Notes: generated from the letters alone by a model not told the origin. A stretch of 64,000 nucleotides of DNA from Moringa oleifera (GCA_021397835.1 JAJFZO010000579.1:1193001-1257000); one strand, 5' to 3'. Counted from the stretch's first letter, positions 24,600-38,775 are shown. Numbers and translations are program-made.

Positions 24600-26146
24600 A
24601 TTCCGCCCGCTTTATGAACTGTGGCTTTTGTGATTTCTTTCAAATCCGCTGACTCCTTCTTTTTATTATTAATTCATAATTGGCTTTATTTTTATTTTTA
24701 AATTTCCTCTTATTTCATTTATTTTAATATTTCTTTTTTTTAATTTTCTTCAAACTTTGATAATTAACTTTATCACATTCAAATCTTATTGCTCCTCCAA
24801 TTAAAAAAGCTCCATAACAAACTTTTTTTAAACTATGAAATGAATTTGCTTAATTATATATTAATACTATAACAATATTTTTCATTGAATTAATTCAAAA
24901 AATATAAATTTTAATACCATAATTTTTTATTTTTAATTTCTAAAGAAATATTGTGGATTATGAATTTATGTTTCATTTATTAGTTAGACATAGAGAATAA
25001 ATTAATTTTTATTAATATATGATAAAACTTGTGCATATAATTAATTAATTAATTTAAAAATAATAAAAGATGTGATTTTTCATGTAAACAATTAATTGAG
25101 AATAATTTGATTAAAAAATAAAAAATTATTTTTTATGTAAATAATTAATTGATTATAATTTAATTAAAAATTATAAAATATATTTTTCACACTCGATAAT
25201 TCATTAATAATTATTGATAACAGTTTATTCAAGCTTGCTAACGGTGTAATAATGATTTTTTAAAATTGATATTTGTGAACTAACTTTTTCATCAAAGGAT
25301 AATGAAAAACGTGATTTCTAGCGTAAGTTATTAATCCACAATAATTTTATTAAAAATGATAAAAAATACTTTTTGGCATAAAAACTAACTGATAATAGTT
25401 AAATTAAAAAATAATAAAATATGTTTTTATGAAAATAATTAATTTAAATAATTTGATTAAAAATTGTAAAAAAATATTATTTTTTACGTTTGATTAATAA
25501 CGATTTATTGAGTTCTATTAATAATATAATAACAACTATTCGAATTTAACGTTTATGAACTAGCTTTTTTATCAAACAATAATAAAAGATATTTAGCTCA
25601 ATTCAAATAGTATCAAAAAACTAAAAAAATCACAGGGCTCAAATTGAAAATATTATAAAATAAATTTTGATTTAAAATTTTTCATAAATGTAAAAAAATA
25701 CTTAGATTACCAACTTAAAAAATTTTACAATTTTTATAGCTTTTTTTATGTAATTTTACACTATCAAAAATTTTAAAAGAATAGTTGATAAAATAAAATT
25801 TGTTCTAAATAAATTAAAATAAATAGTAAAATTTATTTGAATTATTTTTAGATATTTTAACAATAAAAATATTATTAATTTTTTATAATTATTTGAGTTA
25901 CTACCTAAATTAAAATTTTAGATGTAAAATTGATAATTTTAATATCTAAATGTAAATCCAAGTAAGTTCAAGGTTTTTTTTTTTTAAAAAAAAATTGCCT
26001 AATAAATAATTGAACTTTAACGTATAAAATAAATAGTAATAAAATGATATTAACATTTGTTAAACCAAGAACTTCAAACCTTTTAAGATAACAATGATAT
26101 ATTTACTTATAAGTAATCAGAATGAGTAGGAATCGAAATAAATAAG
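24600..26146. other. AT-rich intergenic spacer
   Basis: Long A/T-rich DNA between the PDS5 promoter and the plastid insertion. I see no coding exon, RNA gene or clear transposon end. Confidence 0.6.
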
Positions 26147-26926
26147 AATTAGAATTAGTAAGAATCGAAATTATTCTCTTTTTTTTAATTCTTCTAAGTG
26201 CAGGATAACCCTAAGGGATTGCGGGTTTTTTTCTATCAATTGGAGCCTTCCCTTAATCACCTCTATGGGGATGGTTTACAAGGTTCATAGCTACTCTCCT
26301 TACTATAGGACGCTTACCTAGCCAACATTTAAATCCAGCTCTACCCAAATTTCTCTAGTTCACCCCAACATTTTTCACTTGTCCAACTGTTATTGAGCAG
26401 TTTTTGGATATCAAACAGACCTTTCTAAAAGGTAATTTTAATGTGGTTGATTTCCCTTCTTTTGGAATCAGTTTCGCTTCAGCACCCGCCGTTCTAGCTA
26501 ATTGTTCACCCTTTCCAAGTGTGATTTCTATGTTATGTATGGTTGTGCCTAAAGGCATATAGGTTGAAGTGAATTCTTCTTTTTTATCAATCAAAACCTT
26601 TTTCCAAACTATAAAAGCTTTTTTCAAAGCATACGGCTTTTTAGATGTAGATAATAATATCTACACAGATGGATCTTATATATATCGTATAATGAAATAC
26701 CATACGAGTGGATATATAGGAATCCAAATCTGTCGAATAACTCATGTTATGTTCTTCTACATCCTAAGTCTTCCCATTCCGTCATCTGACTTATGTTTTT
26801 CATGTAGCATGCAAACCTAATGACTCTATGAAATTACGTCGATACTTTCACATATTATAGATAAGGTAGGCGACATCTCTATTTTTTTTCGCGAGATAGA
26901 AATTAGAATTAGCAGAAATCGAAATG
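26147..26926. repeat. Near-identical direct repeats flanking the plastid insertion
   Basis: AATTAGAATTAGTAAGAATC at 26147–26166 and AATTAGAATTAGCAGAAATC at 26901–26920, each followed by GAAAT. A further related copy lies just upstream (26118–26140), so a small repeat array existed at the insertion site. Confidence 0.6.
26191..26900 (-). pseudogene. rpl2: Nuclear plastid DNA insertion (NUPT): rpl2 exon 2 with group II intron tail
   Basis: Minus strand 26563–26191 is a decayed copy of chloroplast ribosomal protein L2 exon 2. It reads [21 protein letters not shown], then [17 protein letters not shown], then, past stops and small deletions, [14 protein letters not shown] and GYPA. Upstream on the same strand (26900–26563) lies sequence matching the 3' part of the rpl2 group II intron, including the domain V-like stretch around 26610–26640. 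Keeping the intron argues for DNA transfer from plastid to nucleus and not for an mRNA copy. Exon 1 and the end of exon 2 are absent. Premature stops show it cannot make L2. An old insertion, since substitutions are scattered throughout. Confidence 0.9.
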
Positions 26927-29900
26927 AGAAATTAGATCCATAATAGGTTATTTACTCGATTTCAAAAAATTAAAATCAAAACTTTGTTTGTACGTTTACT
27001 TCAACATAAAATCAGAATAAAATATCACAAATTTGCTTGTATATAATTTAAGTAGATTTATGTATTTTAAATTTTAAAATTATATTATATATTTTAATAA
27101 TTATTATAATATTAAAAGATATAAACATATATTACTTAAAATTATTTTTAAAAAATAGATTAAAATAAAAAATTAAATATTAATTTTTTTACCAATAGTA
27201 AATATTTAAAAAAATAATAACTAACAAATTTAAATCATTCAACATTATAGTAATTATCATATTTTTTATTTTATTCAAATATTTTAAAAAAATAAAAATA
27301 AAATAATAATTTATCTTGTACTTAGAGGAATGATCATGTCAATCCCACGAGAAGCTTGGGATTCACTCCCATCCCTAATCTCAAATTCATGTAGAACCCA
27401 CGTTTTTCTATTTCTACTTCAGGATAAAAACAATATGAAAAATGTAAGATTTGTTTTCATTCCCCACTCTTATTTTTTACTTCTTATCAGTGGACACATC
27501 ATGAATATAATAAACTTAGTAAATATTCTATTTTTAATGTTGAAAATATAAGATAAATTTTAACAGGTGAAGTAAATAATATTAATAAGCATTTAAGATT
27601 ATATGTATATATATTTAATATCAAATAAATAAACCAGATGAAGTTAGATTCACTTTTTATAAGAGAAACTAATTATTTGAAAATTAAAAAATAATAAAAA
27701 TTATGTAAAACCCTAATGTTTACTTCATGTTATTAACTAAATCTTTTAAAAAGTGGCAAATCAAATCTTATTTATCAAGTAAAATTGATTTAACTTGTAT
27801 AAAAAATTAAAGATATGTTCATTATTAAAATACTTTAAAAATAACTTAAATAAATTATTCATTTTATTTTAGGTTTATTTCTTAAATTTAAATAATTTTT
27901 TGTATAAAATCCATATTTCATAAATTTTTCAAAATTTTGATAATATGAATTAATATGTATATATTTAACACTCAAAAAATTTTAATATTTTTTTAATGAT
28001 AGTTTTAATATTTTTTATATTTATAAAAAATTTTAAATTAAAATTCATTATATAAAATCTTCAATTTGATATTCCTAATTGTTAAATTTTTTTAATAAAT
28101 TTCAATTTGATCCAAATTAATAGATTAAGATTTGATTAGTAACCTTCTAAACATCAAGATTTATTTGATAAACATAAAGTAAACATCAAAATTTTATATA
28201 ATAATACTTGTTCATTAAAAAAATATAAATTACCTTACTTTGAATATGGTAACATACTAAAGTTTGATAAATTTTTTTAAAAATGATTCCACATATGTGA
28301 TATATATATATATACGCGATACGTCTATTATATTGATTTAGTATATAGATTGAAAATTGATAAAAAAAATTTTAAAAATATGTTTTTTAATATTAAAAAA
28401 TTTAAATTTATTTATAATAGTAATTTGAATTTTTCTGTATTTATAAAAAAATTAAATCAAAATTTATAATCCAAAATTTTAAATTTTAATATTTTAAATA
28501 TTTAAATTTTTTAATAAATTTCAATTTGATGTTTTCATTAATTAAAAACTGTTTAAAATCATTTTAAAGTTTAAAATAAATATTAAAAAAGTGAATTTAT
28601 AACGTTTACATTATGTTATTAATTATTTTATTTAATAAATTTTTTATATTTAAAAACTTATTATTTAAAATTTAATTGAATCAAACAAATATGTGCCCTA
28701 TGTGACTTATTAATTATTTAATTAGTTTCAATCAAGTGGCTTATCCAACAATCAAGTTCAATTATTAAAGGAGCTGGAATGGAATCTATTGAATGGATCA
28801 TGTGATGACCTTGATATGCCATGAAAGAAATTTTTCATAAATATTTGAAATTGCATGTGAAATATTGTAAATTTATGTCACCATGAATCTTGAATATGAA
28901 TAAAAGACGTAAGGCAAAGGTTACAAATATAAAATAGCAATAATTTTTTTAATTTATATAGACAGTTTATAATATTTTATTAACAAAAATATACAAAAAA
29001 AAAAAGCTCAAAATCATCATATTTAGTGCCACAATTCTTTGTTAACTTCAAATTTTATATATAAGATTTTTAAAATAAAATATTGCTATTAAGCATTTCA
29101 GTTATAAATTATATCACTTATTTAAAGTACTGTTTTAATCAATTTTTAGTAAAAGACATAGAATAATATTTTTAATATATTAACTTAATAAAAATATAGA
29201 AATACAAATACATGGGGTGACCCATGATTTACGAAGAATCCCCACTTTTAACACAAGCATTAATAAATATAAATATAAGTCCAGCAAAATACTAGTTTTT
29301 TACGAGAAAATTATATAATATATCTTAATCTATTTTTTTAATGAAGTAAAAAAAATTGTATCGGATTGATAACTTAGTGCATGAACCTAGATGCATTAAG
29401 TTATAATGAGGCACAAAAAATTTAAATTTCAAAATATTTGTGATTTGTTATATAAAATATAATTTTAAATAAATATTATTTTAAATTTTATTTTGTTTTT
29501 AATAAAATTTTTTAAAATATTTAAATAAATTTTAATATTTTAATTTTATCCAAATTAAACTTTCTTAAAAATTTAAACATTAAAAATATTTAAATTAGAA
29601 ATATTTTATAACAAATTTTAACTTGTAATTTTTTTACATATGTAAAAAAAAATTCAAGTTATTATTATAAAAAAGTTACAAATTTTTTAGTATTAAAAAT
29701 ATTTTTTAAAAAAATATTATCAAAAATTTAAAAAATTCATAAAACAACTAATTAGTTAAAAAAATTTAATTTTGAGGGATAAAATTGAAATAAAATGTGA
29801 AATCTATTTTAACAGTTTTTAATTATTTTTACAGTGAAAAAAAACATTAATTTTTTATAATTATTTTAAGTCAAAATTTAATTTAGATAGATTTAATAAA

Positions 29901-30481
29901 TTAATATTTGTTTGAATATGTTTTGAAAGTTAAAATTTGATCGGAGAGTAAAAGTAAAATTTAGAGGTAAAATAATATTTTTTAAAAATTTAAAATTTTA
30001 TTTTTTGAAAAATATATTCTATTTAAACCATTAAAATTTTTACTTATATATATCTCAAAAAAATATTTATTTGAAAGACGGTCGATTACTAGCCTATATA
30101 ATATCCATCAATTTGACCCATGAGATTAGCCTGTGTAAGATTCATAAGAGTCAAGATCAAGCTTGCACGTAAGACCATGAGCTCTATGTTCTCTGGTTTT
30201 TTTGTGGGCTAGTCTTGCAGATTTGAATCCGAGAGTACAATTCTGAATTTTTTTAAATTTATTTTTTATATATACATATACATGTACATGTGCATGTATG
30301 AAATGAAGCAAAATTATGGTTATAAAAACTATAAAAATATGTATTCCATGTATTAAAGTTATTATTAATTAATTAAAAAGATTCACATCTTGTATAAATT
30401 CTTAAATGGAGATTGACAAAATAAATTTTCTCAATTAAACATTTACATTTTAAAATTTGATTAATTCATGACTCTTTATTA
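26927..30481. other. AT-rich intergenic spacer
   Basis: Very A/T-rich, with (TA)n at about 28300–28315. The short ORFs at 27330–27551 and 30126–30311 have no recognisable family and look random. No gene supported. Confidence 0.6.
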
Positions 30482-31304
30482 GACCATCTCCAATCCTATA
30501 CACCAAATTTAACATCAATTTGGTGTTAAAAAAGATTTTTCTCAGAATATTTTAACACCAAATTTTTTTAATCTCCAACCTATTTACATTAAATTGATGT
30601 TATAATATGATTTTAATAATATAAATAATAATTATTAATAAAAATATTTATAAATATTAATTAAGTTATTTAAAATAATTAAAATAATTTAAAATTTTAT
30701 TTTATGTTTTTTGAAAATTAATATTATATAATAAATTATAAATTTTAATAAATTTTAATTAAATTTTATAAAAATATTTTCAACGTAATTTTTACTTGAT
30801 TATTTTTTTGAGTTGGTTATATTTTTATGATAATGTATAATAACTTATTGACAGAATAGTTTTAAATACATAATTCAAATTGATATTAAAATTTTATTAT
30901 ATAATTAGTACAAGACAAAATAAAATCACTAACATATTAAATTATTTTTATCATGTTCATGCGAAAATTTAAATTATATCATAAATTATAAATTTTTATA
31001 AATTTTTATGTATTTTTAAATAATAATTTTAATATTATATAAAATAATATTATTAATTAAATAAATTATAATTATTAATTTAAATAAAATAAAATTATAT
31101 ATTGAATATTGATCTTGTTTTAAAAATCTTGATGAGATATTTTTAATAATATAATTTTTATTTAAAAATATTATATATTTTATTAAATTATTGATTAAAA
31201 ATATATTTAATTTAAAACTTTTAAAAATTTATTTTTTTAATTTTTTGTTAAAAGTACATTCGATGAAATACTAAAAAAAATTTAAAGTCTCATTGGAGAT
31301 AACC
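30482..31304. mobile_element. PIF/Harbinger (Tourist-like) non-autonomous element
   Basis: The left end GACCATCTCCAAT and the right end, reverse-complemented GGTTATCTCCAAT, form 13-base terminal inverted repeats with 10 matches. TTA flanks both sides (30479–30481 and 31305–31307), the target duplication expected of PIF/Harbinger elements. A palindrome ACACCAAATT…AATTTGGTGT lies just inside the left end (30500–30526). The 823-bp interior is A/T-rich with no transposase, so it is MITE-like. Confidence 0.75.
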
Positions 31305-32300
31305 TTAGATTCTATTATCTTTATCACTTCCAAGTATTCAATTCTATTAACTTTAATACTTATAATTGTACATAATTACTCAAAAATGTTTGTATGATAA
31401 AGTTTTTCTTTGGGTATTTTCACAACATAATCCTATTTTAACCTTACATATGCTATTACTATCAACCAATTATGACACCAATTAATCAAATATGATTTAT
31501 AGTATAAACCAAACTTTGAGATTAAATAATTAATTTAATCTTGTTCCCGAGCAACATGAACCCTACAAAAATAAAGTTCGTTTTGTCTACTGACCATTGA
31601 TTCACCTCAAAGGGACAATTCATGAACCAAATCTTCAGAGAAGTAAAGCAATTATCCAACTCCTCAAAGATCTAATAACAAATAAGAGAACACATTAAAA
31701 ATAACTTGGTGACTTAGCTCAAATTTCAGGACATCAGCAAGATCTAAAAATAAATTTGTCAAAGATCACACCAGTCCATACTTTTCAGCTCCATCCACAA
31801 CTAGTTAAGATCTGATATCAAGACATCCTTGTTCATCATCTGTTAAATCACGTAGAAGAGGCTCCATATTTGACAGAACTGAGCTTTTAGGGCACATGCA
31901 ACATTCCAATGTACATGGTAAACCCTTAGCAGACTCGGGTGCGGAGGTGAGCCAACTTTTAGTGAATTGAGTAACTATTTTTCATTTTCTCTCACTCAGC
32001 AACCAAAAGGTATGCAGCCAGAAACAGCAAACATATTCCACATTCCACAATGATAAATTTTCATTTTCTCATACTCAACAACCACAAGGAACTTGCGGGT
32101 CCAGTTCAGCTACTGATATATTTCATTAAATGTTTTAACCTCATAAAACATGGAACAAATCCATTAAACATAATAGTGAGAATCAGGGGGAAGAAAAGAA
32201 GATCACTCCAAAAAGACTGTCCACAAGGCAGCATCAAATTGTCGAGAAAAGGTCTGTTCTACAATTAAACTCCAATATAAAAACACATCAAAAAGGCTAC
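31305..32300. other. 3' flank of RPS12
   Basis: Composition becomes less A/T-biased from about 31550. Part is likely 3' UTR of the RPS12 gene read on the minus strand. No further coding sequence recognised. Confidence 0.45.
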
Positions 32301-34514
32301 TCAGTGAGACTTCACATGATCCTGAATGATAGTTAAAGCTGTGCTCTCCTCACCGAAGTCCTGAAATAACACCCATCAAAGTATATTTTAAACCTGCTGT
32401 TCAATGAAAATTAATTTTTTTATGCTGTTCAATGAAAATTATGGTGGAGTAAATATTTTGAAGTTTAAATTTTACCTTCACAACAACGCAGGATGTACCA
32501 ACTACCTTCCTGGCTTTCCCCTCCGAATCTATCTTACACAACTGCAAGACAATGGGCAACCGAATTAAAGAATGAAAGAGAATAATATCATAAACTTAAG
32601 CCAACAGAAGCTACTCACATCAAGAAGTACAGGTTGTTTTAACAATTAATCATTTATTGCACTTGAGAAGTCTAACAACATTAAGCAAACAATACTCTCA
32701 CGGAACTAATTGCCCAGACAACTAAAACTTAAGCTGTCGCCAGATGGAAAATGTAGAACTAAGCAGCCAGTTTGAGAGGATCACAGACTGTTTCAACAAG
32801 AAGCAACTACAATTATATAAATGGATTTCAAATACAGAAAACAAAAACCACCAACATTATTTGCACTGAGCAAGAAAATACAAATAAAATTTGTCAAACA
32901 TCAGTATCGAAAGGGAACCTGATAAATTAGAGAGGCGGCACAAATAAAATTTATTAGACCTACTTAGGAAGCCAATAGACGGCACAGAAGCAAAAAGGAT
33001 GTTTAACATACAAATTTAATTTCAAGTGCGAGGTCAACTCAGTGATAATCAGCATGACAATAGCTCCAGATCATATTGTTTTAATAGTTACGCAACAAAA
33101 TTGAATGCATTGAAATTCAAAATTCCCTCATATCCTACTTTTCCTTTTATTAGCATCTAAAATTAAATGGTTCAACAGAAAACCACAATCAAATATTGCA
33201 CCTATTCACGTTTTGTTCGATTGTTTCCTGATCTACATGCACCAATTATGAAAACAACTACTTCAAAGAGAGAAATAAGAAAAACAACAATGAGGGCATT
33301 TTTTTACCAAGCTAAAATCAATAAAAGGACAGCCAACACTTCTCCAGATGTCATAAGAGAAAGCAAATAATATCAAGCAAAGCAATCAAACATAAATTAG
33401 TTGGTGAAAATAATACTTACACCAGCCCACTCGCCAAGGGTCTTAGCAGCTGGAACTGTCATCAAGCTAACATTGTGGTCATTGCACAGTGCTTTAACCA
33501 GCTTGACATAGTCAGCCTGGTTGCAGTCCTCAGCCAATACAACAAGTTGAGCAGCATGCTTCTCAATCACCTTAGCACCTTCATGAAGCCCTCGAATAAG
33601 ACCACCATGGGCAAGTGATTTCCTCAACACGAGCTGCAAAGCTGTCATCAAGTCCATATCCTCAGGAATAGGAGCAGCTGGCTCAGCTGCAGCAACAGCG
33701 GGGGCACCTTCTTCACTGCAGAAGATCAGAAACAAAATAAGACCAGATGTGCAGGTGAGTTCATCTTTTAGGCACACAACAAAATCCAAACACCTAGCTG
33801 TCCTACCCAACATAGACAAATTCAAGAACATGTTTTCACAGTAGGTAACCAAATTCAGGAACAGGCAGTCGCATTTGGAAGAATTGTAACATATACTTCA
33901 TTATTATGTGCTCATTTTACACTTCTTTCAAAGCCATGGGCTCAGCAGAAATTTAAAATATTTAGTCATGATTCTTGAAGTAAAAACAGACTACATAACA
34001 AATTAAGATCATACTCAAGTACCATTCAATTAAAAACTCATTTAAGTGAATGAATCTGTGCAAATATCTAGATATGCCCTATCATCTATCCCATCAGATC
34101 TTGGCAACAGAATCTTCCAAAACATAAAATTCCTTACCAACTTAACAGGTATACCTCAATGGATTAAAAATAGATACATAAAACTACTAAATTAGTTATT
34201 AATAAAAAATATAAAAGATATGAATTCCCAAAGGATGAACCCTTCAAATGTATAGACTGGAAATTGAAACAAGAAAAAAAGATTGATTTCACATGCCTTT
34301 ACTTGGCCATTTTAGTCATGAAACCCCGGAGCTTGTAATGCATGCTATGCTAGTTACTTATTATCATCAATATATGAAGCCAATCCACTTCAAAACAACT
34401 GTTTTTTTAATTAAAAAGCTGTATTCAGTCAAGATATAACCTTTGAAAATGCCAAAAAATCCAAAAGCAACAACGCTTTAACTGTCAGCAAGGAAAAGAA
34501 GCTTACCCTGACAT
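32301..34514 (-). CDS. RPS12: Cytosolic 40S ribosomal protein S12 (eS12)
   Basis: Component of the small subunit of the cytosolic ribosome, L7Ae-like fold. Four coding exons: 34514..34507 (only 8 bases, ATGTCAGG), 33715..33421, 32541..32476 and 32360..32301. Together they give 142 residues, the normal plant length. The protein starts MSGEEGAPAVAAAEPAAP and contains LRKSLAHGGLIRGLHEGAK, LVVLAEDCNQADYVKLVKAL, LGEWAGLCKIDSEGKARKV and the end KDFGEESTALTIIQDHVKSH. A non-coding first exon ends at 34826 (donor GT) and exon 2 begins at 34550 after GCAG, so the leader is also spliced. All junctions keep phase. This is the eukaryotic cytosolic eS12, unrelated to the plastid or bacterial S12 of the same name. 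Confidence 0.96.
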
Positions 34515-34886
34515 TTTTCTCTTTGATTATGCCCAAATTACTTCTACTTCCTGCGAAAACCAGGAGGTCAGAAATCAAACATATACAGCCTAAAGCACAA
34601 CCACTGAACCAAGCAATAAAAACAACAGGTATACTTTGAAACAGGTTAAATTTCGACCGTATACTAATCAAATAACAACACCACCTGCTTCGAAAATGAA
34701 TTAAAACAAGACGAACCCAAAAAATCATGTATCAATATCAACAAAGATATGCAACAACAAAGCTAACATTTCTTAATATTAGATCAGATAGAAGAGATAA
34801 AAGTAGGACTGGGAGAGAAAAGAACCTTGAAGCCGAAGTGGTAGCGGAGGTTGTGTTGGATGGGACTGAGTTCATGAATAAAGCAG

Positions 34887-34918
34887 AGAATATATAGGGC
34901 GCAAGACTAAAACCCTAA
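34887..34918 (-). promoter_or_regulatory. RPS12 promoter: TATA box and telo-box
   Basis: CTATATATTC on the minus strand (about 34887–34896) can serve as TATA box for the spliced leader. Just upstream AAACCCTAA (34910–34918, plus strand) is a telo-box, common in plant ribosomal protein promoters. A TGGGCC-like word (CACGGGCCGG, near 34947) may be a site II variant. Confidence 0.6.
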
Positions 34919-34959
34919 CCACGATGCAGGGTTTCCTCCCTTCCCCACGGGCCGGATCA

Positions 34960-37900
34960 AGTCGGTCCGAACCGAAAATTTTTTTGTGGATCGGACCGGA
35001 TAAGATAAAAGTGAAAATGGCAATGCGTCATACTGACCATCTAAAAATTTTAAATCCGAATTGCATTAAACAAAACTCATATTAAATTTATTTAAAAATT
35101 TAATTTTAATATTTGAATTCATTTTAAATTTATTTATAATTATTTATATATTATCTGAATTTATTTAAATTTGTTTATTATATTTACGTATTTATATGTA
35201 ATTTAAAATTTTAATAAAATTATTTTTATTAATAAAATAAAAAATTAAAATTTAATAATAATTTTTAAATTTAAAATTTAAAATTTTAATATAATTAAAT
35301 TATAAATAAAAAATTTAATATATTAATATAATTATGTAAACATGATCGAGTAACACATATATAAAAATTAAAACTTAACACAAATTCGATTTGAATATTA
35401 AATTTTAAATTCAAACTTGCTTAAATTCGATTAAATATTATCTGAATTTTAGGATTTGATCGGACCAAGTATGTACATAAACTAGATCCGTTGCTATCCC
35501 TAGATAAAAGTAATCTCAACATTGATTTAGTAAGTCATATATGAAATAAGAGTACAATCAAATTAAATTTTAAAGTAAATATCAAAATAAATATTATAGC
35601 ATTTATGTTTTTATAATTAATTTTTTATAATATATTTTAAGATTAACTTTACACATAAATCTTTAATTTGATTTAAATTCATTTTTACCTTTATTTTTTT
35701 AAATAATTTAAATTGATTTTCATTAAAAAAATTTGCATCTGCATGTAAATAAATATACAAGCTATTATAACAAAAAATTATAATATGTTTAATTATAAAA
35801 ATAATTTTTTATGAATTTTAAAAATTTTAAAAAAATATATCTTTGATGTTCAAAAATTATTTTTTTTTTGTGATAGTAGCTTGATTTTTTTTTTTTTTTT
35901 TTTTACATTCGTGAAAAATTTTAACTACAATTTTAGTGTATAAAATTTAAATTATCTTGTAAAAATTTAAAGATAAGAGTTCATTTGGACGAAATTCATA
36001 TATCATGCATAAAATTGGTCCAAAAAATTACCGGACTTGATTAAAACATGTAAATAGTATAGATTTTATTTTGATATTTACCTTAAATTTTAATTAAAAT
36101 AATTTTAATTAGATTAATTTATTGACATGTTTATCAATCAAAATCATGAAATGGGAGTGAGGAATTAGAATTAGATTTTAATGGCACCAAGCTTTCGTTT
36201 TATTCTTTTACATTCATACTTAACTATTTTTGTAATAACATTTGTTAGTTAATTTTATCATTTATTATTTGAAGATTTTTTACACTTAATTTAATTACGA
36301 TTAATTTAGATTCAACATTAACATGTATTTTTTAGTAAATAATTTATAATTATAAATAAAAAAAGTAAATATCACCATGTTATCAAATAAATAATGATGT
36401 TAAATAATAATAAAACGAACAATGATTTACTAATTTTTAAAATTTTGTTGATAAAATTTACTTTGATCTAAATTGATAGATCAATGTTCGATTCATTATA
36501 TTTTGAACATTAAAAATTATTTTTTAACATAGACAAATATCAAAGTTTTATATAATTTTTATCCGAAAATATATAATAAAAATTTAAAAATTAAATGTTA
36601 AATTATCACTTTACTTAAATAAATGTTAATCAGAGTAGTTACCATCAATCTTTCTCTTATCTTTATTAGTATATAATAAATCGATGCGAGTATAATTTAA
36701 GTCTCTGCACTTATGACTATAGATTTTAGATGAAACGAATGACAAAATTAGTTAATGACCCAAAAGGAAGTCACACATTTGGGTTTACCATGAACATGTT
36801 TCATGAAAATTGATCGAAATGAACATCAATTTTTGCTCTTGATTTGGTTTTGATATCTTTAATCATAATTTCTATCCCCTTTAATTAATTTAAAAATTAA
36901 AAAATTTTGTTTAACATTTTTCTATGCTTGTTTTTCAAAGCATGCAATATTCAAGAGTACTTCATGATACTATTTTTAAAATCAGTGGATTGGGATGTTC
37001 TAAAAAGAAAAATAAACGTAATTTTGTTTAACTTATTAATTTAAATTGCATTATTATTTTTTTAAAAATTAAGAGTACATATTTTTTAAAAAATATTTTT
37101 TAATATTTTATTTATTTTTATGATAATAGTTCAAATATTTTTTTATATTTGTAAAAGATTTCAAGTGAAAATTCATCTTACAAGATCTACAGTTCAAATA
37201 TGTATAATTTTTTAATTTTTTAATAAATTAAAATAAATTAAAAAGTATACACATTTAATTTAATAATTATTTTGAAATATAAAATAAAAATAAAAATAAT
37301 TATATATATATATATATTTACCTTCTATTGTAGGACTACAAAATGTGTTATATTTGATTATTATAATGAATATGGAAGGGAGATGAAGGCTACTTACAAT
37401 GAGAAGGTCAAAGGAAATAATATCAATTGCTTCCACTAAAAAAGCTAAATTTGTAGATTGTCTACTTCATCTTGCCGACCAAAGAAATTGAAAAAAATTT
37501 ATAATTTTTTAAAAATAGTTTTTATTAATTATATTATAAATCTATCTGAATAGTATGAGTATCCATTGTATTCTAATGTATTTGAATAGCATAAGCATTA
37601 TTGAAAAATAAAAGTAATAGCAATATGATTTTCCAAAAATTTATTAATAAATCAAACATAAAATCTTATTTATCTAAAACTCAAAAATGAAATCATTGCA
37701 TTAAACTACACAATGATAGTCTATTTATCTTAACATTTGATTCTTAAATATAAATTTCTTTAAAATAATTAAGAAATACGGATATCCAAGTTCTCGTAAA
37801 TCAAATGCTACTTAATAAATTTATTTGAAATCCAAAAAAAAAACAAGTGCTTGTGTTAATTAATAAAATCTCTTAAATACACCAAAAATTTTGAGTATAT

Positions 37901-38560
37901 TTTAATTGTAATTTTATTATTTTAATTTTTATGATTGTACATTCAAACTTTTAATTTGAATTATTTGAAATATGATAAAAATTAAAACTAATTTTAATTT
38001 TGATAAAAAATATTTAAATTATTATTACAAAAAATATTTTTTAATTATATATTATTAAAAAATTAAAAATAATTAATGTGATAAAAAATTATTTAATTTT
38101 AAAAAATGAATTATAAAATTTATTTAAATTAGTTTTAAATATTTTAATCTTAAAAATATTATTAATTTATTTTTAATAATTAAAAATTAAATTAAAATTT
38201 AAAATACATAAGCCATAAAAATTGAAACATTGAAATAAAATTAAAATTTGATAAGAATATTTATTTAAATAATTTTTTAAGGAAAAAAAGAGTTTCGGCA
38301 GTGGGAGTATGAATCCTTTGGTGTCAATCTTTTAGCATTTTGTCATCTCTCTCTTCAGCTTCACCAGGAGGTGAGCAGAAAGGGCCCCACAAAAACAAGC
38401 CATTGCTTTAACATTAAAAGCTGACGAGCAAAACAGACACGAAGAAACAATAGCAACAGATTAAACCCAAATTTTAAAATTAAAAATTAATCATTTTTCT
38501 CACCTTCCTTTCAGGGATTAAAAAAAAAAAATCTTCTGTTTTACTGATCCCCTTAAAACG
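34960..38560. other. AT-rich intergenic spacer between RPS12 and CAF1
   Basis: Divergent upstream regions of two genes separated by A/T-rich DNA with poly-T runs (35883–35905) and (TA)n near 37302–37317. No coding exon or transposon end recognised. Confidence 0.55.
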
Positions 38561-38734
38561 ACCACAGCCATCGAAACCCTAGACGCAGAGGAACAACTTC
38601 CATTTCCTTATCTCGTTCCTCTCCCTAGATGTTTCCCTCTCCCTCTTTCTCTAGAGTTTTCTGTTTCTCGTCGGACGTCCTGCTCTCACCGCGTCAAGTT
38701 TCATTCCCTTGAGGTCAGGTTTCCGTATGGGATC

Positions 38735-38737
<3 letters not shown>

Positions 38738-38770
<33 letters not shown>
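38738..38770 (+). repeat. (CT)n microsatellite in the CAF1 leader
   Basis: Pure CT run of about 16 units between the presumed transcription start (near 38570, where AAACCCTAGA occurs) and the CAF1 start codon. It probably lies in a leader intron whose acceptor would be TTTGTGCAG ending near 38866. Confidence 0.85.

Positions 38771-38775
<5 letters not shown>

Noticed and set aside
26191..26900. A functional nuclear ribosomal protein L2 gene
   Set aside because: Stops and deletions break the frame, exon 1 is missing and the group II intron is retained.
33716..33852. Longer N-terminus for RPS12 through MVTYCENMF
   Set aside because: It is intron sequence; the 8-base exon at 34514..34507 restores the conserved MSGEEG start in phase.
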